A stretch of 64,000 bases of DNA from Cytobacillus oceanisediminis 2691 (GCF_000294775.2 NZ_CP015506.1:781501-845500); one strand, 5' to 3'; counted from the stretch's first letter, positions 24,620 through 34,292 are shown. Notes: generated by a model not told the origin, from the sequence alone. Program-made: numbers and translations.

Positions 24620-25279
24620 ATGCACGCATTATTAATAGGAGCAACGGGAGCAACTGGCAAGGACTTGCTGGATATATTGCTGGAGGATGATTCTTTTCAT
24701 CGGGTTGATATTTTTGCCAGGCGTGATCTTCATATCCAGCATGAAAAATTAAAGGTGCATGTGATTGACTTTGACAACTCGGAACAATGGAAGCATTTGG
24801 TGAAGGGGGATGTTTTGTTTTCTTGTTTGGGAACTACACTAAAAGCTGCGGGAAGTAAAGAAGCTCAATGGAAAATTGATTACGATTATCAATACCAGTT
24901 TGCGGAAGCTGCCAGAGAAAATAATGTGAGTCATTATGTATTAGTATCATCAGGTTCTTCCTCGCCTGATTCTCCCATTTTTTATACAAGGATGAAGGGG
25001 CAGTTAGAAGAGGCTGTAAAGGCTTTAGGATTCCCAAAGCTATCAATCTTCAAGCCGCCTGTATTGATACGAAAAAATAGTGATAGAACAATGGAAGTTG
25101 CCGGATTGAAAGCCATACAGTTTTTTAATAAATTTGGAATACTTCGTTCTCAAAAGCCTCTGCCGACAGAAATATTGGCGGAAGCCATGATCCATTCCGC
25201 TAAAACAATGGATAACGGATTTTTCACACTAGAAGGCAAAGCGATTTGGGAATGTGCAGGGCTAAATAATATCGAGTAA
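24620..25279 (+). CDS. NAD(P)-binding oxidoreductase, TIP30-like
   Basis: A 219-residue short Rossmann-fold protein. The dinucleotide site is LLIGATGATGKDLL at the N-terminus; FSCLGTTLKAAGSKEAQ and VSHYVLVSSGSSSPDSPIFYTRMKGQLE follow, with the Y-x-x-x-K pair (YTRMK) in the usual place for atypical SDR enzymes of the HTATIP2/YwnB type. The substrate is unknown. The ATG follows AAGGAGA. It is monocistronic and ends at a clear terminator. Confidence 0.85.
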   Translation: MHALLIGATGATGKDLLDILLEDDSFHRVDIFARRDLHIQHEKLKVHVIDFDNSEQWKHLVKGDVLFSCLGTTLKAAGSKEAQWKIDYDYQYQFAEAARENNVSHYVLVSSGSSSPDSPIFYTRMKGQLEEAVKALGFPKLSIFKPPVLIRKNSDRTMEVAGLKAIQFFNKFGILRSQKPLPTEILAEAMIHSAKTMDNGFFTLEGKAIWECAGLNNIE

Positions 25280-25308
25280 TCAATATGTACCTCATAGAGT
25301 AAGATACT

Positions 25309-25344
25309 AATAACTTTGGACAAAAAGGTCAAAGTTATTTTTTT
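25309..25344 (+). terminator. Intrinsic terminator
   Basis: A perfect 10-bp stem AATAACTTTG / CAAAGTTATT (25309-25318 and 25330-25339), then TTTTT, 29 bases after the oxidoreductase stop. Confidence 0.8.
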
Positions 25345-25455
25345 ATAAAGTGAACAGGGGATTTATATGGTGTTTTAGGTGATATTTGGGAATATAGTTA
25401 TGATGCGGGATGGCGGTGCAAGCCAGAATTTCTGGCTGGGATAGGAGGGATTTGA

Positions 25456-26058
25456 TTGAAAAAAAACTACATAACTTATGCTTTTGCCGTTCTATTGATG
25501 ATTGCCATTTTGGCTATCATGGACGGTTTAAATAATTCAAATGCGGCTGAGGAGCTGAGAAAAGAAAGAGATAGATTAGCTGAGAAAGCCGCAAGTTTCG
25601 AAGAAGAATATGAAAATAATGCTAAAATGCTGGATGTGGCAAGGAAGGAGACTGCTGAATTGAAGAAGGAAATCGAATCTTTAAGGTCTGCTATTGAATA
25701 TAGGGAATTTTTAGCAGCGATAAAGACGATTGAATCCTACAAGGCAGCACAATCATTTAAGGAGGCGAATGCGTTTATAGCCAGAATAGATGGATTGGGA
25801 TACTATGCAGGAGAAAGATCCGGCAAGTGCCATTGCGGGTTTATATTCAATGGTGAGGGGTTTGAATGGATACCCAATTCCGTTCTTGATCTTAAAGAGT
25901 TTAGAATCGAACAAGATAAAATCCGCCTCACCTATCAAACAGCAGAAGAAGTTACACAGGATTACCAATTTGTTATGGCCAAGGCGCCGGGACAATATGA
26001 CAGTGAGGAAAAGTGGAGGGTTGAAGAAATTACACTGGTGGAAAAGGTTCCTCATTAA
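25456..26058 (+). CDS. Membrane-anchored coiled-coil protein
   Basis: A 200-residue protein with an N-terminal anchor (ITYAFAVLLMIAILAIM), a coiled coil from about residue 30 to 80 rich in E, K and L (ELRKERDRLAEKAASFEEEY), and a C-terminal globular part of mixed alpha/beta character containing CHCGF. I do not recognise the domain. The start is a TTG at 25456, six bases after AGGAGGG. It stands alone, convergent with the MBL hydrolase gene, sharing a terminator. Confidence 0.75.
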   Translation: MKKNYITYAFAVLLMIAILAIMDGLNNSNAAEELRKERDRLAEKAASFEEEYENNAKMLDVARKETAELKKEIESLRSAIEYREFLAAIKTIESYKAAQSFKEANAFIARIDGLGYYAGERSGKCHCGFIFNGEGFEWIPNSVLDLKEFRIEQDKIRLTYQTAEEVTQDYQFVMAKAPGQYDSEEKWRVEEITLVEKVPH

Positions 26059-26093
26059 GAAAAAGTGTGACTCAGTGGATCAAACAAATAAGA

Positions 26094-26113
26094 AACTCGC
26101 CCCCTGGCGAGTT
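26094..26113. terminator. Bidirectional intrinsic terminator
   Basis: A perfect 8-bp stem AACTCGCC / GGCGAGTT with loop CCCT between convergent genes. The minus-strand MBL gene ends at its right edge. Confidence 0.6.
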
Positions 26114-26913
26114 CACTTACGGTGTCGTGTGCTGCTTTCCTCCAGTATTGATGTGACAATATGCCGTGAATCCCATTCCCCGCCTGAAAACTTGACGATC
26201 GGATATCTTTTCGGAAAAAGCTTTTGCTGAATCGCGTCGGCTACGTCATCCTGGATAGATAACAGATAATCCCGCTTTCGCTTGAGTGCTGCGCGTCCAT
26301 CTTCTACATAGCCTGCATGGCTGCAGAATACATCTTCAAAGTCGTAAGTGAGAACGCGTTCAAGTGATCGGATAATTTCCGGTATGCTTTCTTCCGCTAA
26401 AACGACCTTGGTCTTTTCGCTGACGAATAAATCGCCAGTAAACAGCTGGCCTGTTTCCCTGTTTAAGAAGGCTTTATGATCGGAAGCGTGGCCGGGGGTG
26501 TCGATGACATCCCACTGTGCTTTACGGGATGAAAATGAGTCAGGCATGGCCTGGGCATTGAATGGCTTTCTTCTTCCCCAAAAGAGCTGCCTGTATAAAG
26601 GGTAATCTGCCCTTTTAGCACAGGAAATGATAGATTTTTCGTTTAAAAAGATAGGCAGTTTCTTTGTTTTTTCAGCATATGCCGCGCAGCCTGTATGATC
26701 TTCATGAAAATGGGTGATCATGACCTGGTCAAAATCGCCTTCATCCATAAATGGCTGGAAAAATGTATGTAAGGACTGGGCGCCAGTGTCAATTAAGATT
26801 CCATCCGTTAAATAGCTATAGACATTTAAGGAAACACCCTGAAACTTAATTTGGCCATTCAGGTAGGAAACACCGTGTTTCTCTCCCGTGGATGCCTTTT
26901 TCTTAACAAACAA
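26113..26913 (-). CDS. MBL-fold metallo-hydrolase
   Basis: A metallo-beta-lactamase-fold hydrolase of about 266 residues. The metal motif is HFHEDHTG, followed by the later ligands in DTPGHASDHKAF and GDLF and a final histidine in CSHAGYVEDGRAAL. It is a general glyoxalase-II/quorum-lactonase-like architecture; the substrate is unknown. I place the start at a TTG at 26913, nine bases after AAGGAG. An ATG at 26946 overlaps the upstream diguanylate cyclase stop as ATGA but has no ribosome site. The two genes are probably one operon. Confidence 0.85.
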   Translation of the reverse strand: MFVKKKASTGEKHGVSYLNGQIKFQGVSLNVYSYLTDGILIDTGAQSLHTFFQPFMDEGDFDQVMITHFHEDHTGCAAYAEKTKKLPIFLNEKSIISCAKRADYPLYRQLFWGRRKPFNAQAMPDSFSSRKAQWDVIDTPGHASDHKAFLNRETGQLFTGDLFVSEKTKVVLAEESIPEIIRSLERVLTYDFEDVFCSHAGYVEDGRAALKRKRDYLLSIQDDVADAIQQKLFPKRYPIVKFSGGEWDSRHIVTSILEESSTRHRK

Positions 26914-26942
26914 AACATTCAGCTCCTTTCCTGATATCAGGG

Positions 26943-28505
26943 TCATGCATGAAGTATTTCGCCATAACGCTGTACATTGTTTCTGCCATTCCTTTTTGCA
27001 TCATAAAGTGCGAGATCGGCGTGCTTCAATAGGGTTTTGGATGGATTATCCAGATTATCCGCTGAGACGTTTGTATGTGACAGGCCGAAGCTTGAGGTGA
27101 TGGAAATTCTGTTATCATCCACAATGATCGGGCTCCCGGCAATATCCAGGCGGATCGCTTCGATCAGCAGGTGTGCATCGTGTGCAGGCGTGTCAGGCAA
27201 ATAAATCATGAATTCTTCTCCGCCATATCTCCCGATGATATCCCTTTTTCGAAGGCTGTTTTTCACGAGGCCTGCAATCTGAACCAGCACGAGATCGCCA
27301 GCTTCGTGGCCATATGTATCATTGACATGTTTAAAGTGGTCAATATCAAACATAATAAGTGAAACATCCGAACCTGGAGATAGGGTGCTCAGGGAGCTTT
27401 CCATCTCACTTAAAAAATAGGCCCGATTATAAATCTGGGTTAAGCTGTCAATGCTGGCCAAACGTTTAAGGGTTTTCTGCATATTTACTTTTTCAGTTAC
27501 ATCAGCCAATGAGATAATTCGTCCAATGGGGTCTTTGTTCAGGGAATAGACGGGTGAAAATTGTACTTGGAAATGGACCTGCTCCCCCTCATTTTCCCAT
27601 ACATAATCCCCATTCTTTCCAGAACAGATAACTTTTCTAAGCGTGCTGTTTCCATGCAGAACATCATGAATATGCTTGCCGATGGCAGATTGCTTCAGAT
27701 CAGGCATAACAGGCAGCATCGCCTGGTTATAATCCACGATTGCCCCGTTCTGATTGAGAACGATGACACCCTCCTTCATGCTTTCAAAAACCGTGTCCCT
27801 TGCTATTGGAGCGAGATTGAACATCTGGAATGAGAAGAGCGCTATGCCATGCAGGATGAAGGAAATACTCATGGATACAGGGCCTAAATCAATGCCGTAG
27901 GGACTCAGGTCATTCAGATAATAATGATTGGCGACAATCGGAACAGCCAGTCCGGCGGTCATCAAAAGGATTTGCATTCGGAAACGCCAGAAGGGTCTTC
28001 TTAAGCGCAGAAGCAGGATGATCATACTGAACATCAGGCACACGAACAGGAAAATGGCGTGCACGTAAAACCAGAATCCATATTCCAGATCCAACACGGG
28101 AAATGGCGTATTCTCTCTCAGCCTGACTGCTGAGTAGTAGAAATGATGGAGCTTATTGGTATGATGCATAAAGATGGTTAAAATCGGGATGATGAACAGG
28201 GAAAAATACAGGCGCTTGCCCAGCTTGTGTCCGGCATATTCCAGACACATCAATAAAGTGAAAACAGGAATGAATGGCATGAACAAATATTCAATGCCCA
28301 GCCAGAATTGAATTTCTGCTAAAGTGGAGCCCGACAGTTCGAATGCATAAGAAAAGGCAAAAATTGCGGACAGCAGTGTTAAGATCTTATAAGGTCCGGC
28401 ACCCGGTGCATTCCTTAGTTTAAAATGTGCAAAGAGACAAAGCGATAAGCTGAGTGTCCCTGAAAAAGTGAGAATGAGGATGTACATCCATAATTCTTGC
28501 CCCAT
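26943..28505 (-). CDS. Membrane diguanylate cyclase (7TM-PAS-GGDEF)
   Basis: A 520-residue signalling protein. Seven to eight membrane helices occupy about residues 5-230 and resemble the histidine-kinase N-terminal 7TM sensor. A PAS domain follows (DTVFESMKEGVIVLNQNGAI to PIGRIISLADVTEK), then a GGDEF domain opening IDSLTQIYNRAYF, with FDIDHFKHVNDTYGHEAGD and the active-site form RYGGEEFMIYLP. The intact GGEEF predicts synthesis of cyclic di-GMP; no EAL domain is present. An RxxD inhibitory site is not obvious. The ATG at 28505 has GGAG upstream; a TTG five codons earlier is less likely. The MBL hydrolase gene follows within 30 bases. Confidence 0.9.
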   Translation of the reverse strand: MGQELWMYILILTFSGTLSLSLCLFAHFKLRNAPGAGPYKILTLLSAIFAFSYAFELSGSTLAEIQFWLGIEYLFMPFIPVFTLLMCLEYAGHKLGKRLYFSLFIIPILTIFMHHTNKLHHFYYSAVRLRENTPFPVLDLEYGFWFYVHAIFLFVCLMFSMIILLLRLRRPFWRFRMQILLMTAGLAVPIVANHYYLNDLSPYGIDLGPVSMSISFILHGIALFSFQMFNLAPIARDTVFESMKEGVIVLNQNGAIVDYNQAMLPVMPDLKQSAIGKHIHDVLHGNSTLRKVICSGKNGDYVWENEGEQVHFQVQFSPVYSLNKDPIGRIISLADVTEKVNMQKTLKRLASIDSLTQIYNRAYFLSEMESSLSTLSPGSDVSLIMFDIDHFKHVNDTYGHEAGDLVLVQIAGLVKNSLRKRDIIGRYGGEEFMIYLPDTPAHDAHLLIEAIRLDIAGSPIIVDDNRISITSSFGLSHTNVSADNLDNPSKTLLKHADLALYDAKRNGRNNVQRYGEILHA

Positions 28506-28667
28506 ATAAGTTTTCTCCAATGAAAATATTTTTCTCCTATTATATAATTCCTTTTTCTATAAAACTAGCTTTATTAGATATAGGGGCTCATTGCGTTTCA
28601 GGAAAGGTCATTTCATTGCAGCAGCAGCGCCAAGTGCCAGGACAGCCGCTCTTTTCTGGAGGCTGCC

Positions 28668-29309
28668 TTAATATAATCTATTTTTATAGCTATCCTTGAG
28701 GTCCTTCGCCACTTGTTCGGATGTATCATTCGGCAATTTTGCATGAGCTGCCAGCATTGCAGGGGCAGAAGGAAGGGCTTCTTTCGCAAGCCATGATTCC
28801 CCGTTCCATAATCCCGATCGGATCAATGCTTTCGCACAATGGATAAAGCATTCCTCTGCCTCTACTAAAATTCCAAATAAAGGAGCTCGGCCTTTAACCT
28901 TGCTCTTCTCTAAGAGCTCAGGGTCACGGCAAATATAAGCTTTGCCATTTATTCTTAGCGTTTCTCCAAGCCCGGGTATGAGAAAAAGGAGTCCAATATT
29001 GGGATTTCCAATGATATTATGAGCGGAATCCATTCTTCGATTGCCCGGCCGTTCCGGAATAAAAAGATGCTGCTCGTCAAGAACCGTCACAAATCCGGGG
29101 GAATCCCCCCTCGGAGAAACATCACATTTTCCGTCAGAATCTGAAGTGGACAAGGTTAAAAAAGGGGATTTGGAAATAAAATCACTGCAATGCTCATCGA
29201 TGAAAGTAATGACTTTGCTGGCGGCACGCGCACTGGGCTGGCCGATTTCTTCCCGAAAAGATGCAAATTCTTCCTTGGTAGTGATAATATCTGTATATTT
29301 TGACCTCAT
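28668..29309 (-). CDS. PPOX-class flavoprotein (MSMEG_1061 type)
   Basis: A 213-residue FMN-dependent PPOX-fold protein. The pattern SPFLTLSTSDSDGKCDVSPR, GDSPGFVTVLD, IPERPGNRRMDSAHNIIGNP and GLLFLIPGLGETLRINGKA is characteristic of the MSMEG_1061 family of putative oxidoreductases. The ATG at 29309 follows AAAGGTG by 6 bases; a GTG three codons upstream is inside that site. The reaction is unknown. The neighbour to the left in transcription order is a tiny membrane protein read in the same direction. Confidence 0.88.
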   Translation of the reverse strand: MRSKYTDIITTKEEFASFREEIGQPSARAASKVITFIDEHCSDFISKSPFLTLSTSDSDGKCDVSPRGDSPGFVTVLDEQHLFIPERPGNRRMDSAHNIIGNPNIGLLFLIPGLGETLRINGKAYICRDPELLEKSKVKGRAPLFGILVEAEECFIHCAKALIRSGLWNGESWLAKEALPSAPAMLAAHAKLPNDTSEQVAKDLKDSYKNRLY

Positions 29310-29342
29310 AAATTTCACCTTTTTCTATTGGAATAGGTATCT

Positions 29343-29528
29343 TTAATGTTTTGTCTTAGGTGATCTTTTGACAATACGGAAAACAAAGTAATAAACCCCG
29401 CTAAGCCCCAATATCCCCAGCACAGTCAGGAAAGGCACTTTTTCAGCAAATAGTATTCCAACAACAAATAGGGCAAAGCTCAAAATGATGGCTAATAGGG
29501 TTAATAAAAATCGCTGCGATTTAGTCAA
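29343..29528 (-). CDS. Small two-helix membrane protein (61 aa)
   Basis: A 61-residue protein with two hydrophobic helices (FLLTLLAIILSFALFVVGILF and FLTVLGILGLSGVYYFVF) and a basic tail (RIVKRSPKTKH). It starts at a TTG after GGCGGTGA. It is 33 bases upstream of the PPOX gene on the same strand, so they may be co-transcribed. I do not recognise the family. Confidence 0.65.
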   Translation of the reverse strand: MTKSQRFLLTLLAIILSFALFVVGILFAEKVPFLTVLGILGLSGVYYFVFRIVKRSPKTKH

Positions 29529-29602
29529 ACTTTCACCGCCTTCAAATCTATAAAAATCTGTGTGTGCGTTTTTTCATATTCGTTGCCTATAGGCAGCATG
29601 AA

Positions 29603-29680
29603 ATGAAGAAAGAGCAGGAATATATCACAAAATTAAATCATGAGATTCTGGATGAATTAAAGAATAAAGAAAGGCTGTAA
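29603..29680 (+). pseudogene. Possible gene-tail remnant (25 codons)
   Basis: A short frame MKKEQEYITKLNHEILDELK ending KNKERL with no ribosome site. The helical, charged composition looks like the C-terminus of a lost gene, but it is too short to assign. Confidence 0.25.
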
Positions 29681-29723
29681 ACTATATTTTAACATAAATA
29701 TCCATATTTAAAGGAGGGAGTAA

Positions 29724-29945
29724 ATGAATATTTCTAACAAGTTATTAGACTATGCAATTGTTTATGATGATCGAAGGCAAGTAATCTCAGGAAAGTATGA
29801 GGATAAGAGAATCATTATCGAGGAGATTAAAAACGGATTTAAGGCTGAAGTGGAAAACAGGACAGATAAGAGCGTACTGGTCGTTTATGATTGGTGTAAG
29901 ACACATAGCGGGATTGAGATTATATTGTATGCCTTTGAAAGCTGA
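29724..29945 (+). CDS. Hypothetical protein (73 aa)
   Basis: A 73-residue soluble protein, probably a small beta-rich fold (YAIVYDDRRQVISGKYEDKR, ENRTDKSVLVVYDW). The ATG follows AAAGGAGGGAG at ideal distance, the best evidence that it is translated. It contains one cysteine and no membrane segment. It is not recognised, and it stands alone between a remnant and a terminator. Confidence 0.6.
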   Translation: MNISNKLLDYAIVYDDRRQVISGKYEDKRIIIEEIKNGFKAEVENRTDKSVLVVYDWCKTHSGIEIILYAFES

Positions 29946-30008
29946 CAAAGACCGCCAGACGAAACCGGATATTGAAACGGAATATCGGAACTAGAATCAA
30001 TCTGGCTG

Positions 30009-30052
30009 AGGTATGGTCAGGCAGGGCTGCTGTCTGGTTATGCCTTTTTTTC
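30009..30052 (+). terminator. Imperfect terminator with long T-run
   Basis: Arms AGGTATGGTCAGGCAG and CTGCTGTCTGGTTATGCCT pair with several mismatches and are followed by TTTTTTTCTTTG. Confidence 0.5.
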
Positions 30053-30286
30053 TTTGTTCATGACTGGATCCTTTAGTGGGACAAAGAACCTGTTCACCTG
30101 TCCCGTTAAATCTCATATTCTGTTAAAATATGAAATTTTTCAACAGCATTTTTCGTTAAAAATAGGACTTTTTCACCGTTGGTCGAAGTATTAATTAGGT
30201 CTTTTGATCCTTATATGAAAAATTTGGATTTGATACCTTTATAGTGTATTAGAAAAATTCTGAATAATATAACTAGGAGGTAGGGG

Positions 30287-33200
30287 ATGAGGTTTAAAAG
30301 ATCAGCAGTGGCCTTATTAATGTTCATGCTAATGTTCTCCAGTTCGGTGTCAGGGGCCGTTTTACCCGAAAAGTCACCGAGCACCAAGGGAGAAGAAAAC
30401 CGCAAGACCATCCAGGAAATAAAGAAAAGTGAATTGGACAAGCAGTACAGCAAAACAGATATAGTCAGGGTCATAGTGGAGATGAAGACAGAGCCGTCTG
30501 TCCTTTATGCCCAAAAGCAGAAAAAGAAGTATAAAGAACTTCCGGAAGCAACGAAGCAGAAGCTGAAAACTGAAAAGCTGTCTGAACAGCAGAAGGTAAA
30601 GGATCGCGCTAAAAAGAATAAAGTTAAGATGATTGAGCGTGAAAGCTTTACTACAATAGTAAATGGTTTCAGTGCTGAGATGATGTATGGAGACATTGAG
30701 CTTGTAAAAGAAATGCCGGAAGTGGCCGAAGTACAAGTGGTGAACGAGTACGAAAAGCCACAGGAAAAACCGGATATGCTTTACAGCAAAGAGCTCGTAC
30801 AAGCTCAGGAAGCATGGCGTGATTACGGCTTTAAAGGTGAAGGAATGGTAGTTGGTGTCATCGATACCGGTATGGATCCTTCCCATCGCGACATGGTATT
30901 AGCAGAGGAAACGGAAAAGGAATTAACGAAGGCTGAAATCTCCAAATTTAAGAAAGACAATGGCCTTCTTGGGAAATATTATTCTGAAAAAGTGCCATAT
31001 GGATACAACTATATGGATGAAAATGACACCATCGGCGATATCGGTCCGGATGCCTCTATGCATGGAATGCACGTTGCCGGTACTGTCGGAGCGAATGGCG
31101 ATGAGGAGAATGGAGGCATTAAAGGGGTAGCTCCTGAAGCCCAGATCCTTGCGCTTAAAGTATTCGGAAATGATCCGAATATGCCTTCTACATACAGTGA
31201 TATTTATGTAAAGGCGATTGATGATGCGATTATCCTTGGTGCAGACGTGCTGAACATGAGCCTTGGTTCTACAGCCGGGTTTGTCAGCCCTGAATCAGCT
31301 GAGCAAAAAGCAATTGCCAGAGCTGTGGAAAATGGTATTTTAATGTCTATTTCTGCAGGGAACTCTGCTCACTTTGGAAATGGTTTTGCAAATCCAAGCA
31401 GTGAAAACCCGGATATCGGTGTTTCCGGATCACCTGGTGTTTCCTATGATTCTCTTCAGGTAGCGTCCATTGAGAATACTTTCATGGATCTGGATGCAGT
31501 CAACTACCAATTCGGTGAAGAGTCTGGAAAAGCTGCATTCTTGTCAGCTGGAAATGTACACCCGAACGATGTTGAGACGAAAACATTTGAAGTGGCCTAC
31601 GGCGGATTGGGCAAGCCTGAAGAGCTGTCCGGTGTTGCTGGAAAATATGCATTAATTCAGCGGGGGGAATTGGCATTTGTTGATAAAGCCATTAATGCCC
31701 AGGCAGCTGGAGCCCTTGGGGTCATAATTTACAATAATGCTGACGGATATGTCAACATGGCGAGCGATCCGTCCATTACAATCCCGCAGCTGTTCATGCT
31801 GAAGACAGACGGAGACAAGCTGGCAGCAGCGATACAGGGTGGCCAGACAGTCACGCTTTCTTTTAACGGGGAAAAGACAAAATCAGCAAACCCTGAAGCA
31901 GGCAAAATGAGCGCCTTCACTTCTTGGGGATTAACGCCTAACCTGGACTTTAAGCCTGAAATTACAGCTCCGGGCGGACAAATTTACTCAACTCTTGAGA
32001 ATAACCAGTACGGAATGATGAGCGGTACATCCATGGCAGCTCCTCATGTTTCCGGGGGTGCGGCACTTGTTCTTGAGCGAGTGGATACAGAATTTGGCGT
32101 AACCGGCTTTGACCGTGTTAACGTTGCGAAGAACCTGATGATGAATACAGCGGCGCCGGTCATGGATAAAGGAACCGTAAACAGTGCATTTGAATGGAAT
32201 ATCCCTTATTCTCCACGCCGCCAGGGTTCCGGCATCATGCAGCTTCATTCGGCATTATCTTCTCCTGTTATCGTAACGGAGGCTTCAACGAATGAAGGGA
32301 AAGTGGCTTTAAAAGAGGTTGGCAATACGTTTGAATTCACGTTAAAAGCACAAAACTTCAGTGATGAAGATGTGGATTATGATGTGGCAGCAAATCTGCA
32401 GACTGATTTTGCAGCCTATGGAGAGATGGGCTGGGCAGCAGATGAGCTTGAAGCTCAGAAGATTTTAGATGCTTCTGTAAAAGTGGATGGCCAGGATGCA
32501 GCAGAGGTAACCGTTCCTGCGAATGGATCTGTAAGCTTTAAAGTAAGTGTGGATGTCAGCAATGCAAAAGTGGTAGATCCTTCGAAAACAGGAAACTGGG
32601 AAACACCTGTCAACATTAACGATGTATTCCCGAACGGATACTTTGTTGAAGGGTATGTCACTTTGACAGATTCTTCTGATGTGAACCCGGAATTAACGGT
32701 TCCTTATGTAGGCTTCAAGGGTGATTGGGATAAAGCTCCGATCCTTGACGGCATGAAATATGATGACAGTTCATTCTACGGAATGGCAGGAGCTGTTTCT
32801 GAAACGGCCGAGGGCTATTCTTATTTAGGATATGATCCGGTAAATGACACATTCAGCGGTGACGCGATTGCCATTTCTCCGAACGGAGACAAAGTTCAGG
32901 ATCAATTGATCCCGGTTCTTTCATTCCTGAGAAATGCTAAACAGATAGAATTCGCGATTACAGATGAAGATGGAAAAACACTAAGAAAGCTTCGCACGGA
33001 AAACAGTCTTCGCAAGCATTATTACGATGGAGGACTTGGTCCGAACTATACGCTTAACCCGAATTGGGGCTGGGATGGAAAAATCAGCAATCAGCTTGCA
33101 CAGGATGGACAGTACTATTTTGAGATCAAATCTGTTATCGACTATGCAGGGGCTGAATGGCAGTCCGTGAAAATCCCTGTGAAAGTGGACACGGCAGCGC

Positions 33201-34117
33201 CAAGTGTTCAGGCTGAACTTATCAAAGGAAACACAGCCTTAAAGCTGGAAGCTGCTGATAACCCTGAAGGTTCGGGCATTTCGTATATTGATATTTTCGT
33301 AGATGAAGAGTCTATTTTGGATGAAGCGCTAAGCGGCGATACAGAAGAATTTACACTTCCGGAAGAATTAGAAGCTGGCACAAATGTTAAGGTTGTAGCC
33401 TATGACTTTGCCGGAAACTCTTCAGAAGCAACTGTAGAAGTGGGAGAAGTGAGCAATGACAAGACAGTTCCATACGTGTACCTCGTAGAGCCTGAAGCGC
33501 TTGAAGTGTACAACACAAATGAACTGAATGTCAGCGGCACGATCAAAGAAGAGTCTGGCATGAAGGAATTCACCATTGCCGGAACTCCTATTGAGACTAC
33601 TTACAATGAAGCAAAAGGGGAATATGAATTTGAAACAACGATGACGTTTGAAGATGGCGTTCACAGCCTGGAAGTGAAAGCGGTGGATACTGCGAATAAT
33701 GCGATTTCCTTCAAGCGCACAATCATCGTCGATGCGACTGGCCCAACTGTCGAAATCGATGGACTTCCTTCAAGCAAGTACATTAAGCACAACAAAAAAG
33801 ACCCTGTCATCAATATCACCGTGACAGATAACTTTGACCAGCTTCGCTTCTACCAGGACGGCAGCGAGCTATTCTACCAGGAATTCCAGGAACCGTATGC
33901 AATGAGGGGAATTGAAAAAGAATTCAATAACATTAAACTCTCATTGAAAGAAGGCTTAAATGTCTTTACTTTCGAAGCTGAGGACCTGGCAGGAAATAAA
34001 ACGACCAAAACAGTCGAACTGTATAAGCTGAAAAAAGGCGAGCAGCCACCCCAGAATCATGAAACCCCTGATGGCCCGGCAAAGCCTGGGAAAGGGAATG
34101 GGAAGAAAGATAAATAA
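30287..34117 (+). CDS. Secreted subtilisin-like serine protease (Vpr/lactocepin type)
   Basis: A 1276-residue S8 peptidase. Order of parts: signal peptide (about 1-23), an I9-type propeptide ending near QVVNEYEKPQ, then the catalytic domain with D196 (VIDTGMDPSHRD), H259 (MHGMHVAGT), the oxyanion asparagine in SISAGNSAHFGN and S582 (SGTSMAAPHVSGG). A PA (protease-associated) insert lies between H and S (YALIQRGELAFVDKA). After the catalytic domain come Fn3-like and Ig-like modules typical of cell-envelope proteinases, ending with a proline/lysine-rich tail (KPGKGNGKKDK). No LPxTG sorting signal is seen, so it is probably released or held by charge. The ATG follows TAGGAGGTAGGGG. It is monocistronic with its own terminator. 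Confidence 0.94.
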   Translation: MRFKRSAVALLMFMLMFSSSVSGAVLPEKSPSTKGEENRKTIQEIKKSELDKQYSKTDIVRVIVEMKTEPSVLYAQKQKKKYKELPEATKQKLKTEKLSEQQKVKDRAKKNKVKMIERESFTTIVNGFSAEMMYGDIELVKEMPEVAEVQVVNEYEKPQEKPDMLYSKELVQAQEAWRDYGFKGEGMVVGVIDTGMDPSHRDMVLAEETEKELTKAEISKFKKDNGLLGKYYSEKVPYGYNYMDENDTIGDIGPDASMHGMHVAGTVGANGDEENGGIKGVAPEAQILALKVFGNDPNMPSTYSDIYVKAIDDAIILGADVLNMSLGSTAGFVSPESAEQKAIARAVENGILMSISAGNSAHFGNGFANPSSENPDIGVSGSPGVSYDSLQVASIENTFMDLDAVNYQFGEESGKAAFLSAGNVHPNDVETKTFEVAYGGLGKPEELSGVAGKYALIQRGELAFVDKAINAQAAGALGVIIYNNADGYVNMASDPSITIPQLFMLKTDGDKLAAAIQGGQTVTLSFNGEKTKSANPEAGKMSAFTSWGLTPNLDFKPEITAPGGQIYSTLENNQYGMMSGTSMAAPHVSGGAALVLERVDTEFGVTGFDRVNVAKNLMMNTAAPVMDKGTVNSAFEWNIPYSPRRQGSGIMQLHSALSSPVIVTEASTNEGKVALKEVGNTFEFTLKAQNFSDEDVDYDVAANLQTDFAAYGEMGWAADELEAQKILDASVKVDGQDAAEVTVPANGSVSFKVSVDVSNAKVVDPSKTGNWETPVNINDVFPNGYFVEGYVTLTDSSDVNPELTVPYVGFKGDWDKAPILDGMKYDDSSFYGMAGAVSETAEGYSYLGYDPVNDTFSGDAIAISPNGDKVQDQLIPVLSFLRNAKQIEFAITDEDGKTLRKLRTENSLRKHYYDGGLGPNYTLNPNWGWDGKISNQLAQDGQYYFEIKSVIDYAGAEWQSVKIPVKVDTAAPSVQAELIKGNTALKLEAADNPEGSGISYIDIFVDEESILDEALSGDTEEFTLPEELEAGTNVKVVAYDFAGNSSEATVEVGEVSNDKTVPYVYLVEPEALEVYNTNELNVSGTIKEESGMKEFTIAGTPIETTYNEAKGEYEFETTMTFEDGVHSLEVKAVDTANNAISFKRTIIVDATGPTVEIDGLPSSKYIKHNKKDPVINITVTDNFDQLRFYQDGSELFYQEFQEPYAMRGIEKEFNNIKLSLKEGLNVFTFEAEDLAGNKTTKTVELYKLKKGEQPPQNHETPDGPAKPGKGNGKKDK

Positions 34118-34129
34118 ATAGGTTTGGAG

Positions 34130-34167
34130 AAACCCGGATTCCTTTCAGAGGAGCCGGGTTTTCTTTT
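34130..34167 (+). terminator. Intrinsic terminator of the S8 protease
   Basis: An 8-bp stem AAACCCGG / CCGGGTTT (34130-34137 and 34154-34161) with a 16-base loop, followed by TCTTTTT. Confidence 0.75.
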
Positions 34168-34179
34168 TGGGGAGTGGTT

Positions 34180-34292
34180 TGCAAATAGGAAGGGGCAGCC
34201 TGCAAATAGATCGACTGTTTTTGCGAATAGGATGGGGAAACCTGCAATTAGAAACGTTGAACCTGCAAATAGAGTCCCCGATCCTGAAATAG
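34180..34292. repeat. Six-unit array with exact 21-bp period
   Basis: TGCAAATAG or one-base variants recur at 34180, 34201, 34222, 34243, 34264 and 34285, an exact 21-bp spacing; the last copy lacks one base. The 12 bases between copies are less conserved but tend to a purine-rich run followed by CC. It lies just past the protease terminator and before a small membrane operon. The minus strand is open across it, but there is no supporting start signal, so I treat it as non-coding. Confidence 0.85.

Noticed and set aside
30374..30886. 170-aa minus-strand frame inside the S8 protease propeptide
   Set aside because: It mirrors the lysine-rich propeptide and gives an implausible Phe/His/Leu-rich protein with no start signals.
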